From Crotophaga sulcirostris (taxonomy: Eukaryota; Chordata; Aves; Cuculiformes; Crotophagidae), in assembly GCA_013397455.1 (NCBI GenBank), contig VYZB01000752.1:26276-90275 (forward strand): 64,000 nucleotides of DNA. The letters run 5' to 3'. Made by a program: the position numbers and the translations under genes. Below, one piece after another: positions 51,692 through 64,000 of the stretch (position 1 is the first letter of the stretch; every line of letters starts with the position of its first letter). The notes beneath the pieces are model-generated. The model worked only from the letters and a program-made list of their open reading frames with translations, had not been told where the DNA came from and made no database searches.

Positions 51692-54600
51692 GTAGGTTTT
51701 GCTGAACAGTGTGAAACAGTCGCAGTGAAAGCAATAACATGAACTGAATTTGCACAGAAAATAACCAAAAAAGAATCTCTGATTTATAGATGACTAAAAA
51801 AGTTATAGCTGAAGTAAGTGCTATGCTCATCATGGATGACCTACAGTGTCACAGTCCTTCCTGCTCCAATTTCGTGCCTGATGGTTTTGTTTGGGTTATA
51901 ATTGTTAAGCATATGCATTCCTTTTAGACAGAGAACTTCTCAGTGCTTACTTGGGGCTCAGATTGCTTACAGCATTGTTTAAACATTATTGTTCAATTGA
52001 CAGATTATTTTTGGGACTACATATGCTGTTTGCAGTTTGTTTGTTTGAGTATGTATATAAATGCACTCTCAGTTCATCAGCCCTGGATCAACATAGCTTA
52101 TTTGCTTACCTTTGCAGTCCTTTCTCTGTCCCTCTCATCATATCAGAATGAGAACACCTTAAATAATTATCTCATCCTCACAGTACCTTCTTGGAGGGTG
52201 AAAGTATTTTTTCCTCCATTTAGAAAGAAGCCTTAAATGAAGAAAATGTTTTGCTCAGAGACATGTACAACTAGTAAAGATCTTTACGTAGCAGTTTTCC
52301 TCTCAAATGAGACTTAAAATGTTGCAAATTTACCACCCAAACAACGTTACAAAATTAGTCTTCTAAAGAAAAATTAACCTCAACTGTAGTAACATCAACA
52401 CGTGGGCTTTTTGTGGTGTCATTTTGTATAAAATAAATTCTAAAATATGGATGAGAATAAACCACCAGTTCAGTCACATCCACATGGCCAAATTAACAGG
52501 CATGTACCTGTGGGCTAGGGATACAGCAAAAAGTGCAAGTGCTAGATGGATTAGTGTTTGGAGACAGACTCTACTAGGATAAGTAAGGAAAAGCATGAAT
52601 TGGATCTCATTGCTCATAGCAGTATTTCTTTTTACAGTGCATCTGTCTATGTCACTGTTCTGGTAGCAACAGGTTCAAGTGTTTCAAGGGTCTTCAAGCT
52701 ATAATGGTGCCCTGAGTCTCTAAGAAAGACAGATTTCGTTGTTTTTTCTGACTTAGCCACAAAGTAGCAAAGCATTTGGGAGTATTTAAACAGAAAGTGA
52801 CCTGACAAAACAATTTTAGCTACACTTTATGATGGATATTGACATTGAAGAACAGAAATAGGCGAGAGTGGGGGTGTTCTGTAAAGTTTCTTCTTTCCCT
52901 AAAGATGAAGATTGCTAACACTAGAAAATAGTTAATAGAGTGCTTGCTTTCTATAAGGTGTTCATATTACACTATTGAATTTTCTCAGCCATCAAATATC
53001 CTTTTTGATTTTTTTCTTCACTTGTTCATATTCACAGTGTTCTTTGTTTGGGCCTTTTATTTAAATGAATGCTTTTAAATTTCATAGATGGCCTTAAAAA
53101 ATAACATTTCCTTCAGCTAGGTTCCTGCTTATGGCCTTAAAAAATAACATTTCCTTCAGCTAGGTTCCTGCTTACAGCAATAACAACTCAAATAAAATGC
53201 TTCTTAGGGTGAAGGGTTCTTTTGAGTGCTGCCCTGGTGAAGAAACAGAGCAGTACAGGTGAGCTTAAGGCACTGCTAATGAGCAGCAGATGTTATTAGT
53301 TAACTGTTTGATTTAAAGTGTTTACTGAGGCAGTGATGGTTTAGACAGCTAAGAACAGACTGGGGAACTAAAGGTGTTTCTTTAACTGCTGTGCATCCTG
53401 GGAAGCTGTCTGAGGAGATCAACAATGACAACAAAAAGTTTGCAAATACCACTTCTTCAGGAAAAGCAAAGGGAAGAGGGAAGGAGAATTAAGGGGAAAA
53501 GTACGTTCCTTTTTTTCTTTCTTTAAATGTTTTTAAGGTGTTCTTTCTCCCCTCTGACGGGCAGGTAGAGAGTCCTAGTATTGTGCATCTCAGGATTTTC
53601 TTTCATTCTTATACATAAATGCATCTGAAAAGCATAGATACTAATTTCTTATTGAGTTAGTAATAGGTTTCAGTTTTAGGACTGTTTCAGTCTGGTGGGT
53701 TTTTTTCTCCTGTTCTTTCTGTAAGTTTTTCACACTCTATATAGAATAATTTTTTTAGCTTTTAAAGCTCAGTATGTTTTCTGAATTTTAGGTCATTCAT
53801 CTTTTTCAGTATAATTCAGAAATACTCCCTTGAAATGGGAAGCTTGGAGATGTTTGGTTTGTGTTTTTTATCTTTTGGCAGTTATTACTCCACAAACCCA
53901 GAGGAATCCTGACTTTTCTCCAGAAATTTTTTAAAGATGCTCATGTCAGCACATGATCTCAGACTGAATCAAAGCATTTCAACCATTTCAAAATAAAAGC
54001 AGGAACGTGACGTAACAGGAAAGAGGCCATGTGAAGTGGCATGCTAATAAATTGGGTAAATCAAAAAAGCAACCATGTGTGTCCAGGAAGAAGAGGAGAA
54101 ATGTAAAATATCAAAAGCAGTTGTAGGAAAGGAGACTGGGAGAAAAAATGACAGAGACGTGACCTAATAGAGAGGAACCTACCAAGGTTTAAAAGCTAGT
54201 TCATATGTGTGCAAGAAAACAGCATTGACTTCAGACCTTTAGAAGATGAGGTTCTAAATTTTACTGACCTCTGCTGAACTTTAACTAGTGTAAATCTGAA
54301 ATTAGGCCATAATGTGCTCAAATCTGTCATTTTTGAGATTTGAACTTCCATAATGCTTCCAGCTGTTCAGATTTGGAGTTCTGTTCTGGATCCATTTGTA
54401 AGGATGACTGATCAAACTGCTTTCTAGTGTGAAGGTGCCTTGCTGTTGCCACGTATTGATTGCTACTCATCAGGAAGTAAAAATGCACATTCTGTAATTT
54501 CTTGTAGTGTATGCACATCTGTAATTTAAGCCCTTCTTCAGTCTGTGCCCAATGAGGTGCTTTTCCAGCTACATTTATGTTGTTCTCGTGCTTTTTTTGT

Positions 54601-57600
54601 TAGCATGTTTATACACAGTACAGCTCCACTAGCAGGAACGTGCACTGGTTTAGCACACAGAACTAAAAACTGTGTGTCTTTGCTGTGCTGCTTTTCTGTC
54701 CCTTGGCTTCTGACAGCTTATTCTCCAGGGGCTGGCTGTACATCTTCCCTGTTTTGTCTGTAGTAGCAACATTAAAAATTATAATAAAACTACTATATTA
54801 TCAGATACCTTTCTTTTAGATGTATTGCTTGCACAAGGTACAATATAGTCCAAATTTTCTTGCCTTTACAAATAGAAACCTCTTGAGCATATTTAAAGGC
54901 AGCAAGAACCAGGTCTGCAAGTGATTTCTGTTCCCCCTGCCCCCCATCGTCTTCTCTGCATTGTAAATAATTTTCAATTGCCAAAATGTCATGGCAAATG
55001 AGGAGAAGAAGTTTATAAAACAGCGGGAAAACAAGATTACAGAAGAAATGAGACTTTGATTTATATTTGTGCTATACATACTGAAATAAAGTAGGAGAAA
55101 ATGTTAAATATTTTTTTTTCCATTAGATTTTTTTTCTCCACTGGATTTTTATTGCCCATTGTGTGCTGTTGATCATGTATTTTGTTAAAATGTCAAATAG
55201 GCACCTTTTGAATCCCACGGTTAGGATTGCATCTGAGTCATTCTGGTGCTTACTTGAGTGTTTGTTTTCAAGCTTTCTGATATCACCAGAATCCCTTAAT
55301 GGAGGTTGATGTACTAGAGCTCACTTTGCTGCATTTTCATCTTGATTAATTTTCGATGTGGAAAACTTTCTTAAGCTGGTTGCTGATTGGCTGCAGAAGG
55401 AAAGTCTCTCCTGAATGCAGCAAGCTTACCTGCTCACTTCAGTCACTTGCTTTCCAATGTGCAAGCTGATCAGCTTGAACTGCTGTTCACCTCTTGTGTT
55501 CTGCTTGCTGCCGAAAATTTGCACAGGGTCAGAGAGGAAAACAAGTATTTGTCCTGTTGGTTCTAGCAGATGTGCTGCTGAGCTTCTGCATGGAGGCAGG
55601 GGTAGCTCAGAGGTCCACAGTAAAAAAAGCATTAAGGTAAAAAGCAGATTCATGTTCCAGACATTCTGAGAATACTGTAAATAATGGTCCACAGGGAGTA
55701 ATGAGATTTAGGAAGAGAATTAATTGACAGTATGGTTTGATACCTTTGAAACATGTTCAGTACCATTTCTTCTATATAAACAGGCAGCTTTCCTGACTGT
55801 CAGAGGCAGCATCTAATAAAACCATTACCACCGTCTGCCTGATCACATTGAAATGACTACACTACAAAAACGAGAGCACTGCGTGTATGGATTGCATCAG
55901 CGTTGGTCATTGCTTTGTAAAGTCTTTGACTTATGTGCCTTGCTCCTCTGTGTCGGGTCATGGGTTTGCGCACCCTTGATACGCTTATCCATTTCCTCTT
56001 TCAGGCCCAGGGTTTGGGGTCACTTCAGTAAAATCCAGAATTACAATATAAGGTCCTCTACTCTTTTTCTTTCATTATTAATGTTGTTAATGTTCACTGA
56101 ATTTCAGTAGGTGATAGGCCTCTGCCACTTGATTTCTTTAATGTTTGGAATTCCAGGTTCTTAACGTGCCTGCAAAGATGGAAGACCATGCTAGAACCAA
56201 GTTGTAAGACATGAGTAGTCTCCTGCACTTGATCAAGTAATGTCTGGCAGCAGTTTTATTAATCATGTCTGAGTACATTTCTGAAACATATAGGAATAGG
56301 CTATTGCTTTTTAAATTGGTACCTGGGATGCGACTGTTGCAATAAACATTTGAGATTAAATTCACTTTCAGGTTTCTCTGAAAAGTGAACTTTCATACGA
56401 TTTACAGAACAATAGTAAAAGAAACTTTAAAAATTAGGAAGTTAAATAACACTGGATCTTTTACAAAAAAATAATGAATGGTGTTAAAGTATAGAAAAGA
56501 GCTGAAAAGAAGTGTGAATCAGATTAGAAGGCTCTAAGTGGAAGTGGCTTTTGTGGCCTGAACTTGAGTTTTACATAAACAGCAATCCGTCATCTGCCTC
56601 ACAGAAATGCAAAACTCAATCACTTGGCAAACATAACAGTTTTCTGCTTAAGGGGCCTAGTTTTGATACAGCTCAGACACTAAAGACTGAAGGGTTTGAG
56701 GTTTTTGTCACATCCTAAGAGAATGATTACCCTGTTGAGATTTGAGGTTTCATCAAGGCTTGTTCATAGCAGTAAAAATTCTTGGATTGATTTTCACTGC
56801 ATCAGATTTCCATGGCTTTGAACCAAGGCTGAGAACTGTTTTATTGGAATGCAGAAAAGGGAAAGTGTTGTTAAGTGATTCTACCTTCACTCTTACAACT
56901 GCAGATTCCAGGGGGATTGGGTGGAATACACAGAGAGAAGAATGCAGGAAACCCTTAACAGTCTTATTTGATTGGGGTTGATTGGGTTAAAACCTTCTGG
57001 AATCATGCAAAATGAATCTGAAGTCAATAAAATGCTGATGGAAAGATGATTAATTTAAAGTACAATAAACAGACTCCTCGTTGTGTAGCTGGCTTTTTAG
57101 CAAATACACATTTTCTTAGTAGAATTGTGTCAACTTTCATTTTTCTTTGATTTCTGGATATTGTTTTCAATTTTCTTTTGAGGAGAGTCTTCAAAATTTT
57201 TGAGAAACCTCTGACTTTTTCCTGTTGGAACTTGCATTTTCAGAATTTGGCCTTGTGTCAACTCATCACCTGTTAGTTGTTAAGAGTTTAATTTTCAAAG
57301 CTATGACTTCATCTCCCTGAAGAGAAGATGGACCAAGGGGTTCAGTGCAATAGCAAGGTTTTAGCCTGAGATGTAAACCAAAAAAAGAGATGGGGATGAA
57401 CTCAGACCAGATTGAATTGAGATTTACATTTACAAAGTATTGTAGCCTGGAATGCATGATAAGCTAAAGGGCTTGTAATTTAAACCTTTAAAGGAGTTTT
57501 ATTCAGTAATGACCAGTAATACTTTGTTTGAAAATTAAGATAAATGAGCTAGAGCATTCAGCAGGAGTGGGAGGATGATGCATTTGCTTTTGTTTCTGTC

Positions 57601-60600
57601 CAGGCCTGCAGTTGCTGCTGTGCCTGCTGTTTTGGGCTTGTAATATGTTTCATTTAAACCTTGCCTTGAGTTCTTGTTCCAAAATTGGCGAGCGTGGTGA
57701 AATATGGAAGCAATGATATTCAAGGCAGAGCAGCAACACTGTGAAACAGGGAAATGCAAATAAAGAAATTGGGAACTTGATAGGATGCCCAAGAATTGAC
57801 CAGAGATTAGAGTTGCTGCAAGTAAAGGATGAGGAACTTGCCCTGAAAAATTGCTTCAGGATGAGGTTTCTGTGGAGACTTCTGACAATTTTTGGTTGAG
57901 TTTGGGTAGGAAATGCCTTGAGAACAGCTTTTCCTGTGGTCTTATCTCAGGCTTAAGTACAAAGATGTGCAACCTGTTTTCTTTTCTCCTTTAAAAGCTT
58001 GTAACCGAACTTTTAAAAACCTCAGCAGAAGAAAAGTAGTTTTGGTTCAAGTGCTGAGAAACAGCTTAGACTAGTCTTCACTACCCACATCCATTTCCCT
58101 AAAGTAAACTTTAAGGGAAAATTTCATAACTTTAGGACTTTCTCTTCACCCTTTAACCTTCTACTTTAGTGATGACTGCAAAGAAGAAAGGTATTAATCA
58201 TAACTATGTCTTTTCAATCAAATTGATGTGTTCATGTTATAGTCAGATTTCAAACGCATGCATCCCTTTTCTTGCTACGTTACAGCTGTCCCTACCTGAA
58301 TATTTCACATACTGATATGGCATTCTTACTGATTTTTTTTTCTTTCCTAATTATATACTTCTCGCAGCTTTTTCACTTGACTGTTTTGTATCTGCAGTTA
58401 AAGCAATGCACGTTGGTTTGCTTTTTTTGTTTGATGTTATTCAAAAGCACAGAAAAAGTCCTTTCTGCAAATATAAAGAGAATCTCCTCATATTAACCTA
58501 AGATTTCAGTATATAGTGATTGAAGAATTATACCTTCAAAAGCTTATAATATTGAATAAGTTATGTATTTTCCTTGGTTTAAATAAAAATAGATATTTTG
58601 GTGTTTAGTACTTCTGTACAGTGCCTTTCTGGGTTGCCTTTTGCCTGAGTGGTGGTGTAATTATTCTCCTGGGGCGAAATGCCTTGAGTAAATATATGAA
58701 AGGAACGGAATAGACATTATACAACTTAAATCTTTTTTGTGGGGCCTCATTTTTGTAAAATGGCCTTGTTTTGGTCTTCTGGCTGGATAAATATAAGCTG
58801 AGTGAATCCTGCCATCATGGAAGCTATTAACACTTTATTTGGCCTCCACACTTCCAAGCAAAGCTTTCTCTCTTGACCCTGTTCAGTTGTAGGAGTTGAT
58901 TTTTGAATGTCTATTTTTTCCCACTGTTGGAAGGTTACCTTTAATGAAACAGAGCTCTTCAGTGACTCAACCCTTTGAACCTGGTAGAATGGCACTTCTG
59001 AATTCTTCTGACCTGAGAATTCACATCCAATCTCAATTTTAAATACCTTTTCCCACCTACTACTCCTTCAGTTCAACAGCTAAATCCAGGGTGATTATTC
59101 TATTATTCTGGAAATTTGAGTCAGCTCCCTTACAGAGAGAGCTAGATTTTCATCTAACTTAAAATTGGTTTAAAACATGGATGAAACATCATCTAAATCT
59201 TTAGAATTAAATCAGCATAAAACAGATGTGAAAGTAAAGCTGGCTGCAAACAAAATCTAGGCAAGTAGTCCAGATCCAATCTAGATCTAGAAAGTCTTAA
59301 TATATAACATTTATACATGCTCTGATCTGTTGGGTTTGGATTAGGCTTGTCTCTGTTGATGCTAAATCAAGGAAAGGTTGCCTGTATTGGCTTCAGCTCA
59401 AATACCTCCTAATCTTCTGGTTTTTAAGTAGGAGAGAGTCCCCCTCTGACCAGCCTTGCGTGCGTAGCAGAGTTTTGCTGTTCTCGGTGCTGTGGGTGTC
59501 TCTGCATGCACAAGCAATGTTTGGTTGTCGTTGGAGAGCTGAAGAGAAGGCCAGAAGAAAAATTTCACCCTCCGTGCCCTCCTCCTCTCTCCAAGGTCCT
59601 CTTTTGTGGTCCTCAACGCCAGTGCAAAGAGTTCTGTTCCTGAAAAGGAAGTGTGGTACCTCAACTTCCCTAAAGGACCATTAGAAAACTGCAATTTCAA
59701 AATGAGTTTCCTGTCCAAGGAAGAGGGCTTAGCACTTACAGGAACAGTTCTCCACTGTACAAGGCAGACATTTTAGTTTTATGAGGAACAAATAAAACAT
59801 TCCTCTGTGCTTTACAGGCATAACACTTTCTTAGACTCTTTAGTTACAAAATGACCTGTCTGCATAGTTATGCTGATCAGTTGCAGAGAATAACACGGCC
59901 CGACTGTTTCGCAGTGCCTGATGCAGTAAAGAAGCGGAGGTGGGGGAAGCAAAGGCAAACCAAAAAGCAGCCTGCTGTTTGTGGCAAATCCTACCCGTGC
60001 TTTTCAGCTGGTAATAAATCTGAGAGACAAACAAAACAATTCCTAATGTACAGAAATGGAGATACTGGCATTATTACACTGACACAGAATCTTACTAAGG
60101 TCAGTGGGAATGCGTGGAGTGTAACAGAGAGCGCAGCTTCTCCACTGGAAGGTGATAAAGGTCTTCTGTTACAACTGGTGGTGGATGCAAGCTAAACCTC
60201 ACGTCTGAGCTGTGGCTTCTGAGGAGTACGTGGAAAGGATTATGCCAGCTTAGTTCAGTTCTTTGGAGGTGTGGAAAGCATAGTCTGATTGACCTTGCCC
60301 TGCTAATCGTGCTTTAAAAATAAATTAGGGTAATTGTAAGCATGAAATGTTGAGTTACTTTGGGGGGCTTAGACTTAATATTCTCTCACACTCTATAATA
60401 AAGTTAATTATGCACTTTGAAGAACACAAAAATAGTGAAAAGCTACTAAAATCCTCAATGAAGTTTAACTGTAGAACATCCAGAAGCAACTGTAGGTTTT
60501 CCAGTAGGTGCCATAACTACCTTATTCTGGGGCTTACAATGAAAAATAATTGGAGAATCATTTTCAGTTCAGTCTAATGAAAAACCATAGTCTGTGCTAT

Positions 60601-61763
60601 GCAGCATTACCTGAGAATTACTGTGTGTTATGGTAAAGGCATGTGGTCATGTGGGCTTTGATTTTAGTCTTTTTCATTTCCAGCTTAATGTCTTAATTCA
60701 GTTCTATTTGCCTTTAAAGGAAGCTTATGGGAGAGCTTTCATGGTATAGTCAGTTGTTAAATGTGAAATCAATCTCTTACCCTATTTTAATGTTAAATTT
60801 TAATACACTAGTTGAAAATTTTTGTTTTCTTTTTTTCTCTTATTCTCTGTACATTACCAGGTTTGCAAAAGGAAATATACCAAAAGCAAGAGTGAAACAG
60901 CCTGTAGACAGGGAGATGAAAGGTTATGGATAATGGAGACAGCAATAGCACATAATTGAAAAGTCAGATAAACATGTTATGTCATTTTTTAAATTGTTCC
61001 CCAAACTTTCTTGTAATTAATTGCATTCTTTGCCTCAGGCTTGTTGAGTTGAGGAGAGATAAGTTAGTCGGTAATGCGCTAACCTTTCACTTCACAGATC
61101 CTTGCAGGAAAGGAAGGTAATCTTTCCTAATTCCTGTCAGGACTGGAAATTTCTTATAATGAGATAATTTTCTAGGAGCAAACAAACATGATTCATCAAT
61201 TTCTTTTTCTGGATGGAAACTCTTTTCAGATAGAGGAAAAAAATCTTTTAAGTCAGCGTAGCAGCAGTTTGTATTTTTAGTGTCCTAACTTGGATGTGTG
61301 CTTGCATGCTTCCATAATGTTGAGAAACTGAGAATAGCATCTTTTCCAGTAATAAAAAAGTAGAAGCAATGCAAACCAGAATTCACATTTATGATGGGTT
61401 TGAGGAAAAAAATAAATATAGCATTTGTACATCTGGTAGTCTGCCACCTGATAAGAGTGGGATGCTAGGAGATGAACACACAGTAGCCTTGAGAAGAACA
61501 CTGAAAAATCAAGAATCTAGGGGAACTGCTTTAAAAGAATAAAAAAGTAAATATAGTTTAGACCACAGGAATTCAAGTGCACATTCGCCCTTTCATAAAA
61601 AGAAAACGATAATTTTAGAGTTGTGTATCTATTGAGGGTATTCTGCAGCAGTTGGGAATAACATGATATAAATCAGATTTTTTTTTTTGTATGAATGCTA
61701 AGTAACACATTGATTTTTCTTCATGATCACAATGTATTTAAAAGGGGCTTACTTTTTCCTCAG
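51692..61763 (+). other. MACROH2A1: MACROH2A1 intron 2, 10.1 kb
   Basis: The intron starts GTAGGT and ends CTTTTTCCTCAG and splits the codon for Ala58 (phase 1). Contents are AT-rich unique sequence and the 43-bp tandem duplication. A 114-codon plus-strand frame at 59,851-60,195 is the longest and has no recognised motif. No interspersed repeat or nested gene was recognised. Confidence 0.9.
53088..53173. repeat. Perfect 43-bp tandem duplication in intron 2 of MACROH2A1
   Basis: The 43-bp unit beginning ATGGCCTTAAAAAATAACAT and ending AGGTTCCTGCTT is present twice back to back (53,088-53,130 and 53,131-53,173) with no mismatch. Identity over the whole unit implies a recent event, or an assembly duplication. 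It contains a CTTCAG|CTAGG acceptor-like string in both copies but no exon evidence. Confidence 0.98.
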
Positions 61764-61870
61764 CGGAAATTCTTGAATTGGCTGGAAATGCAGCAAGGGA
61801 CAACAAGAAGGGTCGAGTCACTCCTAGACACATCCTGTTGGCTGTAGCGAATGATGAAGAATTAAATCAG
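61764..61870 (+). CDS. MACROH2A1: MACROH2A1 exon 3: histone-fold centre, residues 58-93
   Basis: The acceptor TTTTTCCTCAG precedes CGGAAATT, and the split codon G|CG restores Ala58. The exon encodes [18 protein letters not shown], then [18 protein letters not shown], and ends flush at CAG|GTAAGA (phase 0). The [16 protein letters not shown] stretch is the invariant end of helix alpha-2 and loop L2 of all H2A proteins. GRVTPRH and [12 protein letters not shown] are the macroH2A versions of TRIIPRH and LAIRNDEELNK in canonical H2A. The acidic-patch residues Glu59, Glu62, Asp88, Glu89 and Glu90 are all present. The exon is 107 nt, too short to stand out as an open frame by itself, and was found by looking for the missing segment between exons 2 and 4. 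Confidence 0.96.
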
Positions 61871-63378
61871 GTAAGAGAAAAATCCATCGTGTGAGGGCCA
61901 GGATTTCCTTTAGGGCTTTTTAAATTGTCTTTCCATATAGCTGAATTGTAACTCAAGACCTCTGCTTATTGAGTATCCCACCAGGAAACAGCTCATTCAC
62001 TCACTAGCACACTGCCTGTGTAACTAACTACAGCACTTAGCTTAATTATGTATTTCAGGACTCTTAAAATGAGTAAAAATACAATGGAGATGTAATATGA
62101 CATTTCCTCATACTATTACAGCCAATTCCGTTAGAGTGGGACGTTGTCATAAACTCTACAGAAATGTGGAAAAATCTTGTAGAAGTCTTTTTTTGTTTGT
62201 TTTTGTTTTCCCCTTCACACAGCTTAGGACTCTGTAGGACCTGTCCTTTTTCCGTTGAAGGCTGCTGTTGTGACCACAGAATTAAGAGCTCTGGAGCTCT
62301 TGCAAGTCTGGGTTCTTTGCAGATTTCAAGAGACCTTTAGCTTATTTTAAAAAAAAAAAAAAAAAAAAAAAAGTGGGCCTTATCATTACAGTGTTGTGAT
62401 GTCATCCAGAGGCACTGGTTAGGATAATGTGCCTTCGTGTGAGGAACTGTAAACACATATCAGAAAAGATACTTCTTCAAACCTAAGTATCATAAGGGGG
62501 CAGGAAAAAAGACTAATATCCCCAAACCAACCTCCTTTTGTCTTTGTCTGAAATTTGATAATACTTTCCATTCATCATACCTTTGTAAGCTTAGAGCCTC
62601 ACCGAGTTGTGGCTGGGGAGCAATAAACAAATCAGAACGTGGGAATACTTGAGGGACTTGGCTGTCACTGTATCCTCCGAAATAGACAATTAGTCCCAGG
62701 TAGATGTACAAAACATGGGTTAAAGAGAATTTCAATATAGAACATGATATATTTCAGCTCTACTTTCAAAGACTTGATGAAGAGCATACTATTGAATATT
62801 GGTCTCCTTTTATTCAACTACATAAAGATTTGTTTGAAGAAAGACTTGTAGGTATAGAGATGTGTGTGTTACCCTCTATTTGAAGTGTCTTTTTCTGAGA
62901 AAAAAATTCTGGTTTAAAAATACACTCTCAAGAAAATTCAGCAGTTGAGACATACTTTGGGTTCTCCACAACGTGGTACCTGTTGCAGTCCCATGCCATG
63001 GAGTTTGGGATTCCCATCTCTCTCACACTGGCTGCCCCACAAAGCCCCATGTCTGTCACTGGAACTGCCCTGTTTTCTGGTAGCTGGGTAACGGTCTCCA
63101 TTGTGTGGCTTCACAGATTTTGTGTGAGCCCAAGAGATACAGATGATAACAACCATATGGGCAGGAATACATTTCCCCTTTACAGTGAAAATCTAGTACA
63201 TTATCAGCTTCATTTCATAAATTTCATGTCTCTCCTCTTCAAGGATCACGTGCTGAGAAATATACAGGAACCAGTTAAAACTCAAGGCAGTGTACAAAGT
63301 TTGCAGTAAATGCCATTTTCTATTCATTGCTGAATAAATGCTGGAATTTGTCATCTACAACCTTTTTTTATCTATTAG
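61871..63378 (+). other. MACROH2A1: MACROH2A1 intron 3, 1.5 kb
   Basis: The intron starts GTAAGA and ends CTTTTTTTATCTATTAG, phase 0. It contains the A24 homopolymer. A short GC-richer patch at about 62,970-63,130 yields a 108-codon plus frame without a recognisable domain. Confidence 0.92.
62349..62372. repeat. A24 homopolymer in intron 3 of MACROH2A1
   Basis: Twenty-four A bases lie about 480 bases after the exon 3 donor. Nothing upstream resembles a retroposed transcript; it is a simple intronic homopolymer. Confidence 0.95.
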
Positions 63379-63576
63379 CTATTGAAAGGGGTCACCATAG
63401 CCAGTGGAGGAGTGTTACCCAATATTCACCCAGAGCTGTTGGCAAAGAAGCGGGGATCAAAAGGAAAACTGGAAGCCATCATCACTCCACCTCCAGCAAA
63501 GAAGGCAAAATCTCCGTCACAGAAAAAAACTGTATCAAAGAAAACAGGTGGCAAGAAAGGGGCAAGGAAATCCAAG
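63379..63576 (+). CDS. MACROH2A1: MACROH2A1 exon 4: end of histone domain and start of basic linker, residues 94-159
   Basis: The acceptor TTTTTTATCTATTAG precedes CTATTGAAAGGG; the exon ends TCCAAG|GTAGAG, so the 198-nt exon is phase 0 at both ends. It encodes LLKGVTIASGGVLPNIHPEL, the docking region and C-terminus of the H2A fold, then LAKKRGSKGKLEAIITPPPA and a lysine-rich linker (KKAKSPSQKK, then KKTGGKKGARKSK). This linker joins the histone fold to the macro domain and in mammals contacts linker DNA. The SPSQ serine at residue 138 corresponds to the mitotic phosphorylation site described in human macroH2A1 (numbered S137 there when Met is not counted). The donor has G at +5 but A at +4 and G at +6, and is a little weaker than the others. 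Read through, it would stop after two codons (GTA GAG TGA), so the open frame seen here is not the natural C-terminus. Confidence 0.95.
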
Positions 63577-64000
63577 GTAGAGTGATCTCTTTGCTTTAAA
63601 CCCAAACAAACTTGCTAGTAGTAGCTGTAGGGAGAATCACATAGGGTAGACTTTCTGTTCTTGTGCTGTTAACAGCAGCAATTTCAGCATAAGCAAATAC
63701 TGAAGGAGGAGCACTACCCTCTCCCTCGTGTGGTGGAGGTCTGAAGCCCTCAGAAGTGGCTCAGGTCTGCAGGACAGGCAGGCAAGCTGTAAATACTCTG
63801 TTCTTTGAAGAAATAAAACAGCCTAAGTCACTTGTGTTTTGATGATGTCCTCAACCATTAGCATGTCACAATGTCCTGTTTTCAAATGTTGCATTTTTTT
63901 GTTTGTTGGGCTTTTTAATGGATATTTTTGTTCCATTTTAGCATAAGATTCCTTTTAGTTGATTTAATGAAATCCAAGGGTGTGAAATACTCCTGGAGTA
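63577..64000 (+). other. MACROH2A1: Start of MACROH2A1 intron 4
   Basis: The intron opens GTAGAG after the KSK codons and continues to the right edge without an acceptor that would resume the linker (expected to begin with further Lys and Gln codons). AATAAA occurs at 63,811, but nothing marks it as a used polyadenylation site. Confidence 0.88.

Larger units (their letters stand above)
42717..64000 (+). other. MACROH2A1: MACROH2A1 (H2AFY) gene, 5' part, open at the right edge
   Basis: This span holds the 5' half of the gene for core histone macroH2A1, which replaces H2A in a subset of nucleosomes, notably on silent chromatin and the mammalian inactive X. Three coding exons were placed by splice signals and by protein match; joined they read 477 nt, 159 codons, in one uninterrupted frame. 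The three introns between exons have consensus GT/AG ends and the phases work out (1 after exon 2, 0 after exon 3, 0 after exon 4). The left boundary is inferred: exon 1 is expected to be non-coding and to lie in the CpG-rich region, partly inside the N gap. The rest of the linker, the mutually exclusive exon pair that distinguishes isoforms 1.1 and 1.2, and the macro domain are outside the window. It is type 1 and not macroH2A2, because the N-terminus, the HPKYRIG loop and the linker residues match type 1. Confidence 0.93.

Noticed and set aside
51454..51705. 83-codon frame as a complete short protein starting upstream of the macroH2A1 ATG
   Set aside because: Its first 22 codons lie in intron 1 and the 5' UTR and its last codons in intron 2; splice sites and family alignment define exon 2 with the start at 51,520.
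52655..52690. GGTTCAAGTG as the B box of a tRNA gene or tRNA-derived SINE
   Set aside because: There is no matching A box and no cloverleaf pairing around it.
59851..60195. 114-codon plus-strand frame in intron 2 as a nested gene
   Set aside because: No recognisable motif and no splice or start context beyond chance; an open frame of this length is unremarkable in 10 kb of intron.
63382..63585. 67-codon frame ending KSKVE as the natural C-terminus of the protein
   Set aside because: The VE and stop come from reading into the intron past AAG|GTAGAG; macroH2A1 continues into the linker and macro domain.

Overview
The window is vertebrate nuclear DNA, almost certainly from a bird. Two things show this. 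Its only gene I can recognise is a spliced one with GT/AG introns of 1.5 to 10 kb. Its only recognisable interspersed repeats are CR1 (chicken repeat 1) LINE 3' ends, with the typical tail of ATTCTATGATTCT-like repeats. Nothing looks bacterial, plasmid or organellar, and there are no operons, CRISPR arrays or insertion sequences.

Layout. Positions 1 to about 41.2 kb are intergenic or upstream DNA: AT-rich to moderate in composition, with microsatellites, homopolymers, one antisense CR1 (about 36.24-36.47 kb) and one probable ancient CR1 (about 16.53-16.78 kb). I found no convincing protein-coding gene there. The open frames seen are short, mutually overlapping and without recognisable domains, and two short coding-like stretches are recorded at low confidence. 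From about 41.2 to 43.7 kb the sequence turns GC- and CpG-rich. It holds three sense-oriented CR1 copies, a 231-base run of N and a likely splice donor; this is where I place the promoter and non-coding exon 1 of the gene that follows.

From about 42.7 kb to the right edge lies the 5' half of MACROH2A1 (H2AFY), the histone variant macroH2A1, on the plus strand. Coding exons are at 51,520-51,691 (within exon 2, 51,491-51,691), 61,764-61,870 and 63,379-63,576. Joined, they give 159 codons with no frameshift: the complete H2A-like histone-fold domain plus the start of the basic linker. The remaining linker, the alternatively spliced exons that make macroH2A1.1 or 1.2, and the macro domain lie beyond the window. 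The introns hold only AT-rich unique sequence, a few homopolymers, a perfect 43-bp tandem duplication and an unassigned antisense open frame.

No previously undescribed system could be supported. The most useful follow-ups are the unsequenced hole over the probable promoter, the CR1 cluster around it, and the two orphan coding-like stretches. In mammals TIFAB, NEUROG1 and CXCL14 lie upstream of this gene, but I could not find any of them in the 42 kb upstream shown here.
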